A stretch of DNA of 25,000 nucleotides, from the NCBI GenBank assembly GCA_905221605.1, contig CAJNDS010002116.1:107501-132500 (forward strand). The letters are read 5' to 3'. The notes beneath the pieces are model-generated. The model did no database searches and was not told the DNA's origin. It saw nothing but the letters and a program-made list of their open reading frames with translations. The position numbers were made by a program, and so were the translations under genes. Shown piece after piece: positions 8,191 through 17,143 of this stretch; within the stretch, counting starts at the first letter, position 1; every line of letters begins with the position of its first letter. This stretch comes from Symbiodinium natans. Its lineage: Eukaryota; Sar; Dinophyceae; Suessiales; Symbiodiniaceae.

Positions 8191-9060
8191 GGTTGTACGG
8201 TCTGCCCGCAAATTGACGCACACAGGTGTGGCAAGCTGGATCACTGAGCAGCGGTTGACGCTCAGGCAATGAGCGCATTTGAGCACATAACAGCTCAGAA
8301 GTGTGAGATGTGACAGACACACAAGATACGGCATTAGAATGGACAGAACGTAAACAAGATCCATAGGACACTTCCATAATTCAAAAGAGGGATATGCTGA
8401 GGATATCTTCGATGTTTGATGTAAGCCCGAGACGGACCCTTAACCAGTTGGTTATGAAATAGTACTTCCTTCTGGAAAAGCAATCTTGCAAAACACGGGG
8501 TGTGAGGAATCAACGCACAGCTGTGATAGGCTTGGGAGGAAAGCCCGGGCGTCCTGTACAACGCGGCCAACGAGATCCAGACACCAGCAAGGAACCGCAA
8601 GATGCCGTTCACTTGCAAAAGCTAACGGTTAACGTCAGCAAGCTGAAAGAGGACTCTCTGACCGCTTACTACAATGTGGGTAGATTTTAGAGGGAAGACC
8701 AAGAAGAACACCGTGTGTCAACCCATGCTCTTTCAGCCTGCCCGCAGCAAAATCGGTTTGCGCCCCCTCAAGCCCCCCTCCCGACCGGTTCTGCCATTCC
8801 GGCGACAGGGTGTATGAGGCTAAGCTAAGAAGATTAGCTTGACCAGCAAGATCAGCGCCGAGCCGTGGAGCTGTCACGAACAACCCACCGGTCTTCACCC
8901 AAACGTGCCGATTTAATTCGTATGGTGTTTGGGTACCGAATTCCACAATGAATACTCAAACCATTGCCCTCTGAAAGGGCCCAGCCGACACGGTACCATG
9001 ACACACGTCGCCGCCCCTCAAGAAGTTTAGGGCTTGAGCGTGGGGAGCCATTGAGCATCG
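8191..9060. other. Longest unique spacer, no supported gene
   Basis: About 870 bases almost without telomeric words. Short open frames lie on both strands (8334-8618, 8635-8946 and 8852-9058 minus; 8502-8690 plus), none recognisable and none clearly preferred. If any spliced gene exists in the window this is a reasonable place to look, but nothing here proves one. Confidence 0.5.
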
Positions 9061-9062
9061 GT

Positions 9063-9107
9063 GTTCAGGGTTTAGGGCTTGGCCTAAACCCTAAACCCTC
9101 AACCCCA
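9063..9107. repeat. Small head-to-head telomeric junction
   Basis: TTCAGGGTTTAGGG runs into GGCCTAAACCCTAAACCCTC, that is G-rich facing C-rich across GCTTGGCC. Confidence 0.85.
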
Positions 9108-9620
9108 CACCCTGGACCCAGCCTCTAGGAGCCTGTATGCCATCCTGAAGTGCCCGACACAGTTGGTTTAGGGCTGGGGGTTTAAGGTCCGGGGATTATG
9201 TCTGCATTTGCTGGTTCTTAATGGGGAGTAGGGAATTGGGTACCACGTGTCACCCAATAGCACGCTCCAATGGAAAAGACAGGGACCCAAAGGCCCACAA
9301 GCCACAGCTCAGCATGTAGCAGGTCCCCGTTGGAGATGTAACCCCATCTCCGAGGCCGCTACCTCGTCCACTCTCCAAGCAGTCGCGAGTAACCGAGCCA
9401 GCCATCTTTTCGAAAGCAGCGACGTTAAAAAGTCGCACACAGGGTTCAGGGCTTGTAGGGTGTTCTGATGAAGCTACATCCCCAAGCACTGCACGGCACC
9501 ATACAAGATGCTAAGCCCTCAACCCTTGTGCGAGGTTCATGGGGGAACAAGCCCCCCGAATCCCAATTGGTATGGACCCGCCTGAGCCTTGCCAGGAGGA
9601 TGCGCTTTCTTCCGAACTTG
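9108..9620. other. Unique spacer, no supported gene
   Basis: Mixed composition. Opposing open frames at 9247-9468 (plus) and 9250-9489 (minus) cover the same bases and are probably chance. No repeat family seen. Confidence 0.5.
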
Positions 9621-9695
9621 GCCTTGGGTTCAGGGATTCGGATTTTAGGATTCGGGTCAAGGGTTTAGGGCCTTAGGGCTTCTGGGGTTCAGGCT
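9621..9695 (+). repeat. Degenerate telomeric words
   Basis: TTGGGTTCAGGGATTCGG, TTTAGGATTCGGG and TTTAGGG fragments without a regular period. Confidence 0.65.
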
Positions 9696-9784
9696 GAAAA
9701 AAAAAAGACAACATCGGGGCAGGAGCCGCACCCGGACAACTGTGCCAGGCTTGAGGCATTCTGGGCTTGGGCTGCTTAGTGAGG

Positions 9785-9850
9785 ACCCTGAACCCTAGAC
9801 CCTAAACCCTGAGCCCTAAAGCAAAACCCTAAACTCTGAACCCGGAAACC
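9785..9850 (-). repeat. Degenerate CCCTAAA block between direct repeats
   Basis: CCCTGAA, CCCTAGA, CCCTAAA, CCCTGAG and related units. The flanks are a 17-bp direct repeat, TGGGCTGCTTAGTGAGG (9768-9784) and TGGGCTGCTTATTGAGG (9851-9867), differing at one base. Confidence 0.92.
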
Positions 9851-9923
9851 TGGGCTGCTTATTGAGGGCTCCAAGACCTCTTCTGGGTCTCCATCACCAC
9901 TGGGGCGTCAGTACCAGGTACTG

Positions 9924-10043
9924 TTAGGGTTTAGGGTTTAGGGTTTAGGGTTTAGGGTTTAGGGTTTAGGGTTTAGGGTTTAGGGTTTAGGGTTTAGGGT
10001 TTAGGGTTTAGGGTTTAGGGTTTAGGGTTTAGGGTTTAGGGTG
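9924..10043 (+). repeat. Telomere-like array (TTTAGGG), about 17 perfect units
   Basis: No substitution over about 117 bp until TGTACCC at the right edge. Confidence 0.98.
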
Positions 10044-10093
10044 TACCCAACAAGGCTCCCGCGGCTCGGGATCTGGCTGCTCTTCAAGGTCCA

Positions 10094-10166
10094 GGGCTTA
10101 GGGTTTAGGGTTTAGGGTTTAGGGTTTAGGGTTTAGGGTTTTGGGTTTTGGGTTTCGGGTTTTTGC
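10094..10166 (+). repeat. Telomere-like array with TTTTGGG/TTTCGGG edge
   Basis: About seven canonical units pass into TTTTGGGTTTTGGGTTTCGGG. Confidence 0.97.
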
Positions 10167-10800
10167 AAAAACAACCTAAACCCCCTGATCCTACCCGAGA
10201 GCAGAGAAGACACGTGCGTAGGACTTCATGGCCTTTTCTTGTTGTGTTTGTTAATACTTAGGCTTCCAGGGCACTCCTGGTCCAGACACGGGGTCGTACT
10301 GGCAGTGTACTATTGTGACCGCGTGCGGGGCTTAGGATAATATAGGGGCCTGAATAAATAGAACAGGGTTTTGGGGGGTTATTCTAGAATACTTACAAAG
10401 GGAATACTTTTAGCAACTATTCCGACCCCTATAGTTCCCGTGTTAAGTGTCTGGGGTTTGGAGTTCAGGGTTTTAAGGTTTCGGGTTTAGGCATCCTCTT
10501 GCATCTCGTTCAGCAGGGCTACATGTGGCGAGGACTCCTTTATCAGTAGCAAAGGGTTGCGAAGATCGCCTCTCAAGAACACCCAGCAGAATGAAATACA
10601 AACCCCAGTAAATCTGGGGAATAAGACTTCAGCGCGAAGTAGCGGCGGCAAGTGAGGGACTTCGGGACATCTACTCAGTCTAGGCACAGTCACACGAAAT
10701 CTATGCGCATACATGAACCTGACTACTTGTGCTTTGTTGAAACCTATCTACTTATGAACAGGTTCCCTGAGAACCCAAATTTCATAGCAGGCAACGTACT
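10167..10800. other. Unique spacer with one foldback, no supported gene
   Basis: Includes the palindrome 10341-10433 and one degenerate telomeric patch near 10450-10490. A 75-codon open frame at 10487-10714 (minus) is not recognisable. Confidence 0.5.
10341..10433. mobile_element. AT-rich foldback element
   Basis: TATAGGGGCCTGAATAAATA (10341-10360) pairs with 10414-10433, whose reverse complement is TATAGGGGTCGGAATAGTTG, 15 of 20 matches. The right-arm 13-mer AACTATTCCGACC recurs at 6821-6833 and the left-arm TATAGGGGCCT recurs near 23877. Confidence 0.55.
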
Positions 10801-10888
10801 GAAACCCTAAAACCTCAACCCTTACCCCAAAGCAGAACCCGGGAATCTGGTTCCGACCAGGGGGTCTGTGAGCCGTGTCCCGGTTCAC

Positions 10889-10978
10889 GAAACCCTAGAC
10901 CCCAAACCCTAAACCCTAAACCCTAAACCCTAAACCCTAAACCCTAAACCCTAAACCCTAAACCCTAAACCCTAAACC
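10889..10978 (-). repeat. Telomere-like array (CCCTAAA), about 10 perfect units
   Basis: CCCTAGA and CCCCAAA at the left edge, then canonical to 10978. Confidence 0.98.
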
Positions 10979-11059
10979 ATTTGGGGTGAAGGAAACACCC
11001 CAACCTCAACATCCAATGGACCATCCCCTTCCCTACACACAGGGAAGCGCAGTCCTTGG

Positions 11060-11150
11060 GGCTTTAGGGGTTTAGGGGTTTAGGGTTTAGGGTTTAGGGT
11101 TTAGGGTTTAGGGTTTAGGGTTTAGGGTTTAGGGTTTAGGGATTAGGGAT
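11060..11150 (+). repeat. Telomere-like array (TTTAGGGG edge, TTTAGGG core)
   Basis: Three octamer TTTAGGGG units on the left, then about ten heptamers, then GATTAGGG. Confidence 0.97.
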
Positions 11151-11690
11151 TCGCCCAACTCTAGACAGGTTGTTGGGGCGAAGGCGTCCCGACCCCCTCG
11201 GCCACTTGGCCACTGCCGGCAAAGGTTCTACGACGCATGTGCTGCACAGCTCCAGACTTATTGATGGTTTGCAGAATAGGGTTCACAGGGTTCCGAGGGT
11301 TTCTACGTGTTATAGGGTTTCCAGGTGGCCACCTTTTTCGGTAGCCACCTTTGCAGCCCCTCATCTTCGAACCCCTCCGAAAACCACCACTGGAGCTGGC
11401 AGCCATCGCCCGCGAAAAGGCCATAATTATTGGGCAGTTCTCTTCTCTGAGTTGTGCAATAAAACCCTTTTGCAAGCTATTCATGAGTCGGCTCCCTTAT
11501 AAGGAAAGAAGGGACATGAAGAATTCTCCTAACACACTACCCAAGTCTTTTGCGAATGTCCCAACTGGAAGGGGCCGCATCCCAACAGTCCGAAGCTCCT
11601 ACAAAAAAGGGAATCTGAACACAGACCATCAAGTCCCCAGACCCTATGATGAAGCCTACAGCCCCAAATTGGACTGAATGCCCTGGACCC
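11151..11690. other. Unique spacer, no supported gene
   Basis: Open frames of 107-110 codons lie on opposite strands over the same bases (11161-11484 minus, 11170-11502 plus), plus one of 108 codons at 11351-11677. None shows a family I know. Their mutual overlap suggests chance openness of a GC-balanced spacer. Confidence 0.5.
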
Positions 11691-11696
11691 TGTTAT

Positions 11697-11744
11697 TAAC
11701 CCTAAACCCTAAACCCTAAACCCGAAAACCTAAACCCTAAACCA
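11697..11744 (-). repeat. Telomere-like array (CCCTAAA)
   Basis: Three canonical units, one CCCGAAAA variant and two more units. Confidence 0.96.
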
Positions 11745-11881
11745 CCAAAAGGACTGTGGTCTCGAGAACTGGCCGCATTGTTCAGCGAGGCTTTAACACT
11801 CCAAAGCCCTCGGGCAGAGCGGGCGCGCTGAGTATGGCAGCATCCGCATTGTAAGCTTTGGTGTAAAAGGCAGTGGCGGTT

Positions 11882-11956
11882 CTAGGGTTCAGGGTTTAGG
11901 GTTTAAGGTTTGGGGCTTAGGGTCCCTAAACCCTAAACCCTCAACCCCGAACCTCA
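11882..11956. repeat. Head-to-head telomeric junction
   Basis: TTCAGGGTTTAGGGTTTAAGG and TTTGGGGCTTAGGG run directly into CCCTAAACCCTAAACCC at about 11923. Confidence 0.9.
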
Positions 11957-12049
11957 ACAACCTCACCCAAGGCCTAAAACCCAACCCAACTGCCCCGTCC
12001 ACTACACATTCTCGTATGTTTCCCTCCGAGCGCCTTGTAACCAAAAACA

Positions 12050-12115
12050 CCCCTAAACACCAAACCTTAAACCCTAAACCCCAAACCCTAAACACCTAAA
12101 CCATCAACCCTCAAC
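12050..12115 (-). repeat. Degenerate CCCTAAA block
   Basis: CCCCTAAACACC, CCTTAAA, CCCTAAA, CCCCAAA and CACCTAAA units. Confidence 0.88.
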
Positions 12116-12158
12116 AACAATTCCACGGCATCTTCGACCTTCCCTCTTCCTTCAACTC

Positions 12159-12308
12159 AGGGTTTAGGGTTTGGGGTTTAGGGTTTAGGGTTCAGGGTTA
12201 GGGTTTAGGGTTTAGGGTTTAGGGTTTAGGGTTTAGGGTTTAGGGTTTAGGGTTTAGGGTTTAGGGTTTAGGGTTTAGGGTTTAGGGTTTAGGGTCTAGG
12301 GTTTAGGG
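12159..12308 (+). repeat. Telomere-like array (TTTAGGG), about 13 perfect units plus variants
   Basis: TTTGGGG and TTCAGGG variants and one 6-mer TTAGGG lie at the left. A long perfect core follows, with TCTAGGG near the right end. Confidence 0.98.
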
Positions 12309-12417
12309 GCCCACCTACCAAGTAGGGACTTTGAAGCGAAGTTCTGGTGAAGAGCCGCTGGTCGAGCCTTCAAAACTAAGAAGCGCTGGACCAAACCCCT
12401 AGACTCCCAAGGGGGTT

Positions 12418-12502
12418 GAGGGCTTGGGGTTTATAAGGTTTAGGGTTTAAGGGTTAAGGGTCCTAAACCCTAAACCCTAAACCCTAAACCCTAAACCCTA
12501 GG
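12418..12502. repeat. Head-to-head telomeric junction
   Basis: Degenerate G-rich units (TTATAAGG, TTTAGGG, TTTAAGGG, TTAAGGG) meet five perfect CCCTAAA units across GGGTCC near 12459. Confidence 0.92.
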
Positions 12503-12730
12503 TTCAAAATCTTAAGCTGCACCTAGTTGAGACGCAGCAGGGAACCTCGCGGCACCAATCCCTGGACCCCCCAAATGTCGTACTGACATCCTTAAACATT
12601 CCAGTCCTGAGCAGCCCAGTAACCGTATTATCATAAGCTCACCCTTTTTCTGGTTTTTTACTTTGTAAGGGAACCCAGAACCCCAAAAAAAAGGTAAGGG
12701 GTACCACTGCGCTGCCAAGAGTGTTGTGTC

Positions 12731-12848
12731 CTAAATTCCTCAACCCTAACCTCACACCCCAACACCAAACCCTAGACCCTAGACCCTAAACCCTAAACCC
12801 TAAACCCTAACACCCTAAGCTTCAGACCCTGAACCCTGAACCCTCAAC
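12731..12848 (-). repeat. Degenerate CCCTAAA array
   Basis: CCCTAGA pair, four canonical units, then CCCTGAA units. CCAAGAG occurs outside both ends. Confidence 0.93.
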
Positions 12849-13340
12849 TACCATTTGCTTTAGAACCCCAAGAGAATCACAAAATAATACTCCCTATATT
12901 ACCCTTAATAGTAAGGAAGTTCTTGAGCAATTAGTAGTAAAATCTGATGCTACAGCCTTAAAGACTCCGACCGGACCGAGGAATCTCGGCTCTCTTAAAG
13001 CGAAGCACGGCTGTCGCGAGCAAGAGTGCCGCCACCGCCAAAGAGTTGAGCCCACCCACACACTACACCGTAAAACCCTAGAATTCTTAGCTGCTGAGTT
13101 CATCAGCCCCAAAAAAGTGTACGCTTTCAGTTCTCTAGGGGATTATAGTACCCCAAAAAGTGTAAAGTGTACTTATTCAGCCACTAAGAGAATTCTAGAC
13201 CCTAAGATTACGGGACAGGCTGCCTTGCGGAACAGGCCCCTGTACCTACGTACATCTACCGTGAGCCTGCAGAAGCAAACCCCAAAGACAGCCCTAACCC
13301 TCACCCTAAAGGCCTAACGCTAATCTCCCCACCCTGAACC
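12849..13340. other. Unique spacer with a foldback, no supported gene
   Basis: AT-richer than its neighbours at 12880-12950. Open frames of 72 and 66 codons at 12894-13112 (minus) and 13117-13317 (plus) are not recognisable. The second ends in telomere-derived LTLTLKA. Confidence 0.5.
13078..13198. mobile_element. Foldback element with internal direct repeat
   Basis: CTAGAATTC..TTAGCTGCTGA (13078-13097) is inverted at 13177-13198 with a 2-nt indel. Inside, CCCCAAAAAAGTGTAC (near 13108) recurs in extended form as CCCCAAAAAGTGTAAAGTGT at 13151. Confidence 0.55.
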
Positions 13341-13377
13341 CCGAACCCCGCGGCTATGTCGAGTGCTTGAGGGTTTT

Positions 13378-13516
13378 GGTAGGGTTTAGGGTTTAGGGTT
13401 TAGGGTTTAGGGTTTAGGGTTTAGGGTTTAGGGTTTAGGGTTTAGGGTTTAGGGTTTAGGGTTTAGGGTTTAGGGTTTAGGGTTTAGGGTTTAGGGTTTA
13501 GGGTTCAGGGTTTAGG
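13378..13516 (+). repeat. Telomere-like array (TTTAGGG), about 18 perfect units
   Basis: Among the longest uniform canonical runs in the window; TTCAGGG appears only at the right edge. Confidence 0.98.
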
Positions 13517-13642
13517 CAATGAGTTTACATCTTCGATCTAGAGAAGCCCCAAACCCCGAATGGAACGGACACGGCAAGCGGACCCGCCCAATAGCTCGAG
13601 AGATCAAACGGCACGAGCCTATATGCATCAGAAAACTGCCTA

Positions 13643-13735
13643 CCTAAACCCTGAACCCTAAACCCTAAATCCTAAACCCTAAACCCTAACCCTAAACCCT
13701 AAACCCTAAATCCCAAAATCCTAAATCCGCCTCAG
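13643..13735 (-). repeat. Telomere-like array (CCCTAAA) with TCCTAAA variants
   Basis: CCCTGAA and CCCTAAA, one 6-mer CCCTAA, and TCCTAAA or TCCCAAAA at the right. The flanks 13625-13640 and 13729-13743 are weakly similar. Confidence 0.96.
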
Positions 13736-13841
13736 GAAGCTCCTTCCATGTAGGCTCCATATTGAAGCTGCTGCTATCAACCTGCACTGACTGTTTACAC
13801 CATTCTCCAAGCGTGCTTTCAACACCTTCCCCTTAACCCGG

Positions 13842-13873
13842 AAACCCTAAACCCTAAATCCTAAAATCCTAAC
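13842..13873 (-). repeat. Short degenerate CCCTAAA block
   Basis: CCCTAAACCCTAAATCCTAA followed by AATCCTAACCC. Confidence 0.92.
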
Positions 13874-14051
13874 CCGCCGGGCACCTGAGCTCTCAAAAGA
13901 GCCCTTGGCGGTGGTGGCACCCCTTCATTGGAGGGAGTGACTTCAAACACGACATACGTACATACGTCGCCGGACAGCGCCCGGCGGACAAAGGCATTAT
14001 GGTTTGGCCGTCAGGCACAGAGAATAGCCTCAAAATTAGGTGGAGAAACCC

Positions 14052-14180
14052 TTTGGTTTAAGTTACCCTGTAAGGGTCCATGTACTTTAATATTCCACAA
14101 TTTGGCCCCCAGAGTCCCTAGATAGGAGGCCCAAGTACTCCCTATTTAGGTACATGGACCCTTAGGGTTACTGAAGCAAA
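14052..14180. mobile_element. 129-bp foldback element
   Basis: Left arm 14052-14085 and right arm 14150-14180 share TAAGGGTCCATGTAC in the left arm against GTACATGGACCCTTA in the right. Outside that core the arms keep TTTGGTT / AAGCAAA with about 85% pairing. Pairing continues weakly inward. No coding capacity. Confidence 0.7.
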
Positions 14181-14243
14181 TGGACGCATACCTAATCTAA
14201 ACATTCAGGAGTGTCGCTTCGCCCTTCTAAGCGAAGTTTCGGG

Positions 14244-14334
14244 TTTTAGGGTTTAGGGTTTAGGGTTTAGGGTTTAGGGTTTAGGGTTTAGGGTTTAGGG
14301 TTTAGGGTTTAGGGTTTAGGGTTTAACCCTAAAC
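14244..14334. repeat. Telomere-like array with head-to-head end
   Basis: About ten TTTAGGG units end in GTTTAGGGTTTAACCCTAAAC, a perfect 8-bp stem around TTTAA. Confidence 0.97.
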
Positions 14335-14473
14335 AGCCTGGGGACTAGCTTTCGGGCGCGCAAGCACACGGCATGGCTTGGAAAAGCCGGCTCCTTCTCG
14401 ATCCCTCGACTGACGTTTGCTTTCAGCCCCAAGAGTATGATTAAGGCAACATTCCCTGGGACCTAGTCCTGAA

Positions 14474-14563
14474 CCCTAAACCCCAAACCCTAAACCCCAA
14501 ACCCTAAACCCTAAACCCCAAACCCTAAACCCCAAACCCTAAACCCTAAACCCCAAACCCTCA
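14474..14563 (-). repeat. 35-bp higher-order telomeric array
   Basis: CCCTAAA (T) and CCCCAAA (C) heptamers occur in the order TCTCT TCTCT TC T, a five-heptamer unit of 35 bp repeated about 2.5 times with no indel. Confidence 0.93.
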
Positions 14564-14669
14564 TGAAGATGATGCTGCAGAGATCGACTCAGCGGCCAAT
14601 TTGCCGGTCCGCATAGGGTGCTGCTGTCCTTTGCCACGCCGACGGGCCAACAGAGGGGTCCGGCCAGCC

Positions 14670-15020
14670 AGGGTTTAGGGTTTAGGGTTTTAGGCTTTAG
14701 GGTTTGTAGGGTCTAGGGTTTATGGTTTTTAAGGTTTAGGGTTTAGGGTTTAGGGTTTGTAGGGTTTGTAGGGTTTGTAGGGTTTGTAGGGTTTGTAGGG
14801 TTTGTAGGGTTTGTAGGGTTTGTAGGGTTTGTAGGGTTTGTAGGGTTTAGGGTTTATGGTTTTTAAGGTTTAGGGTTTAGGGTTTAGGGTTTGTAGGGTT
14901 TTAGGGTTTGTAGGTTTTGTAGGTTTTGTAGGGTATTTAGGGTTTGAAGGTTTTGTAGGGTTTGTAGGGTTTAGGGCTTGCAGGGTTTAGGGTTAGGCCT
15001 TAGGCTCCAGGGTTTAGGGT
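14670..15020 (+). repeat. Complex telomeric array with GGGTTTGTA 9-mers
   Basis: Ten perfect GGGTTTGTA units occupy 14753-14842. A segment with TATGGTTTTTAAGG followed by three TTTAGGG occurs on both sides (from 14721 and 14855, 134 bp apart). TTTTGTAGG and TTTGTAGG variants continue to about 14970. Confidence 0.96.
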
Positions 15021-15287
15021 CTGGGGCTCAAGCTTTACAGGTTTAAATTGTGGGTCGAGTGCATTACTTACCACAAATGCTCCCTTTTCGCCCTGAACCC
15101 CGATACTGTCCCAAAGCCGGTGCATGTTCAGGGTGATACTTTAAGGCAACCGTGCCCTTCGAAGGTCGAGAGCGCAGTGTAAAGGGTTTTGGGACAATTC
15201 GGAGAGAAATAAACACGCAGCAGCCTCCCAAACCCTCCACCTGCAAACCCTACATCCTAAACACTCAGCACCCTACATCTTTGGAAC

Positions 15288-15320
15288 TCTAACACCCTAA
15301 ACCCTAAACCCTAAACATGA
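15288..15320 (-). repeat. Short CCCTAAA array
   Basis: ACACCCTAAACCCTAAACCC and one further unit. Confidence 0.93.
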
Positions 15321-15519
15321 CGAAACCCTAATCCTCACTCTAAGGGTGCATGGGATCATCCAGAGAGGGGTGGCAAAGGTTGAGGGTTTCACTGTGATGG
15401 AATATAGAAACCTCCACCCTCCCTGATATTCGACTCTTTACAGCTTGTTGGGTTTGGGGCTTGTTGGGTTTTTGGGACGATAAGGCCATCATTTACCGGC
15501 CCAGATTACTGGTACTTTT

Positions 15520-16080
15520 GTTCACTTGTAATTATATTCTCCTCGTACACTCACTTCTCTCGCGCCCATTAAAATATTCTTGTAGGCGCGGTAATACTAT
15601 TATAATAATACTGTTCCCGCGAGGATAAGCGAATTATTGTCCTTTTCCCCGTTAAATTATTAAGGGTTACGTGATCACTCCTTTGAATATGCACTTTACA
15701 GGATTTAATCTGTAATGGAGAAAATGTAAGGGTGAAATGAGATACTATATTGCGTTCTACCTTCACAGGATACAATATTAGTATTCTTATTGGGCTCGCT
15801 GACTCACTTCTTTTAATTGGATTAGAGAGTGAATGGGATTATAGGGGCTTTACAATTATATTAAAATGAAGCCCCAAAGACAATATAATTTTCTAGTCTT
15901 TTATCCAGTTAATGTTAGCTAATATTTATAGGGGGCAAAAGACACCATTAATACTAATTATTTGGTCTATAAATTTAATCTGCTTTTATCACTCACTTTC
16001 ATACCTTTGTTCCCTCGTTTTTATTTTATTTTTATTGATTTTTGTTTTTTTTGGGGGGGGACGGGGGGAAGGCAAAACTG
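15520..16080. other. AT-rich island, no supported gene
   Basis: Clearly AT-richer than the rest of the window, with no telomeric words. ACTCACTT occurs three times (near 15550, 15802 and 15992). GCGCGGTAATACTATTA near 15588 faces TAATAATACTGTTCCCGCG, an imperfect hairpin. GGGGCTT (15844-15850)/AAGCCCC (15869-15875) interlocks with AATTATATT (15854-15862)/AATATAATT (15882-15890). Open frames of 60-70 codons are unrecognised. It could be an inserted element or organelle-derived DNA; I could not match organelle genes. Confidence 0.6.
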
Positions 16081-16256
16081 GGACCCTAAACCCTAAAGTC
16101 TAAACCCTACTTTCAGAAACTTCCGCTTTTGAAGCCCTCAAAAGGGACGTTGGCCGCGGACCCCGCCGTGGCTAAAGCGACACAAACCAGGAGAATCCTG
16201 ATGAGCAACCCAATGAGGTTGGGTGTCGGGCGAAGCGTCTTGGGAGTCCATGGCTG

Positions 16257-16312
16257 AGGTTTAGGGTTTAGGGTTTGGGGTTTAGGGTTTGCGGTTTCGG
16301 GTTTAGGGTTTG
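16257..16312 (+). repeat. Telomere-like array (TTTAGGG/TTTGGGG/TTTGCGG)
   Basis: Three canonical units with TTTGGGG, TTTGCGG and TTTCGGG variants. Confidence 0.95.
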
Positions 16313-16329
16313 GGCCCTCTTCCCCTAGC

Positions 16330-16500
16330 CCTGAACCCCAAATCCTAAACCCCAAATCCTAAACCCTAAACCCCAAATCCGAAGCCCTAAACCCCAAATC
16401 CTGAACCCTAAACCCCAAATCCTGAACCCTAAACCCCAAGTCCTCAACCCTAAACCCCAAGTCCTAAACCCTAACCCCAAATCCTAAGCCCTAAACCCAA
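16330..16500 (-). repeat. 21-bp higher-order telomeric array
   Basis: Seven tandem units of CCCCAAATCCTGAACCCTAA plus A (16350-16495), one of them 20 bp, with private changes (GAAG, AAGTCCTC). A partial unit precedes. Each unit is three diverged heptamers amplified together. Confidence 0.95.
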
Positions 16501-16596
16501 CCTCACGAGCCGCAGACTTGAATTTCTTTTTTACACTCCGGGCCGTGGCTGCCTGAAAGCGGAGAACACATCGAGGTTGGTCGGACGTGGGGCTTG

Positions 16597-16880
16597 CAAC
16601 CCTAAACCCTCAGCCCTATAGGGTTTAGGGTTTAGGGTTTAGGGTTTAGGGTTTAGGGTTTAGGGTTTAGGGTTTAGGGTTTGGGGTTTAGGGTTTAGGG
16701 TTTAGGGTTTCGGGAACCCTAGGACCTCAGAACCCTAGAACCCCAGAACCCTAGGACCCTAAACCCGAAACCGTTGAACCCTGGAACCCTAGACCCTAAA
16801 CCCCAAACCCTCGACCCTAAACCCTAAACCCTAAACCCTAAACCCTAAACCCTAAACCCTAAACCCTAAACCCTAAACCC
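16597..16880. repeat. Telomeric block with three orientation switches
   Basis: CCCTAAACCCTCAGCCCTAT (minus) passes into about nine TTTAGGG units and variants (16618-16711, plus). AACCCTAGGACCTCAGAACC-type degenerate units follow, then about nine perfect CCCTAAA units to 16880 (minus). Confidence 0.96.
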
Positions 16881-17004
16881 AAGAGGGGCCTCAACTTAGA
16901 GTTCAAGGGCTTTAGAGGGTTTTAGGCTTCAGGGCTGAGGGTTAGGATCTCTGAGTTTTTTGGGTCAAGGCTCTTGAGGGGTTCAAGGGGCTTAAGGCCT
17001 CAAA
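16881..17004 (+). repeat. Degenerate telomeric spacer
   Basis: TTTAGAGGGTTTTAGGCTTC, TTCAGGGCTGAGGGTTAGG and TTCAAGGGG words. Irregular. Confidence 0.6.
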
Positions 17005-17005
17005 A

Positions 17006-17143
17006 GGGTTAGGGTTTAGGGTTTAGGGTTTAGGGTTTAGGGTTTAGGGTTTAGGGTTTAGGGTTTAGGGTTTAGGGTTTAGGGTTTAGGGTTTAGGGTT
17101 TAGGGTTTAGGGTTTAGGGTTTAGGGTTTAGGGTTTAGGGTTT
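17006..17143 (+). repeat. Telomere-like array (TTTAGGG), about 19 perfect units
   Basis: Probably the longest canonical run here, with one 6-mer at the left edge. Confidence 0.98.

Noticed and set aside
7859-8377. 172-codon open frame with NPTTLNP repeats on minus
   Set aside because: The repeat period of 15 keeps the frame open. The peptide is translated degenerate telomeric DNA.
11161-11677. Three open frames of 107-110 codons on both strands
   Set aside because: They overlap each other in different frames and strands, none resembles a known family, and none can be preferred.
17006-17143. True chromosome end
   Set aside because: Arrays are short, lie in both orientations and are bounded by unique sequence on both sides; none reaches the window edge as a long one-strand array.
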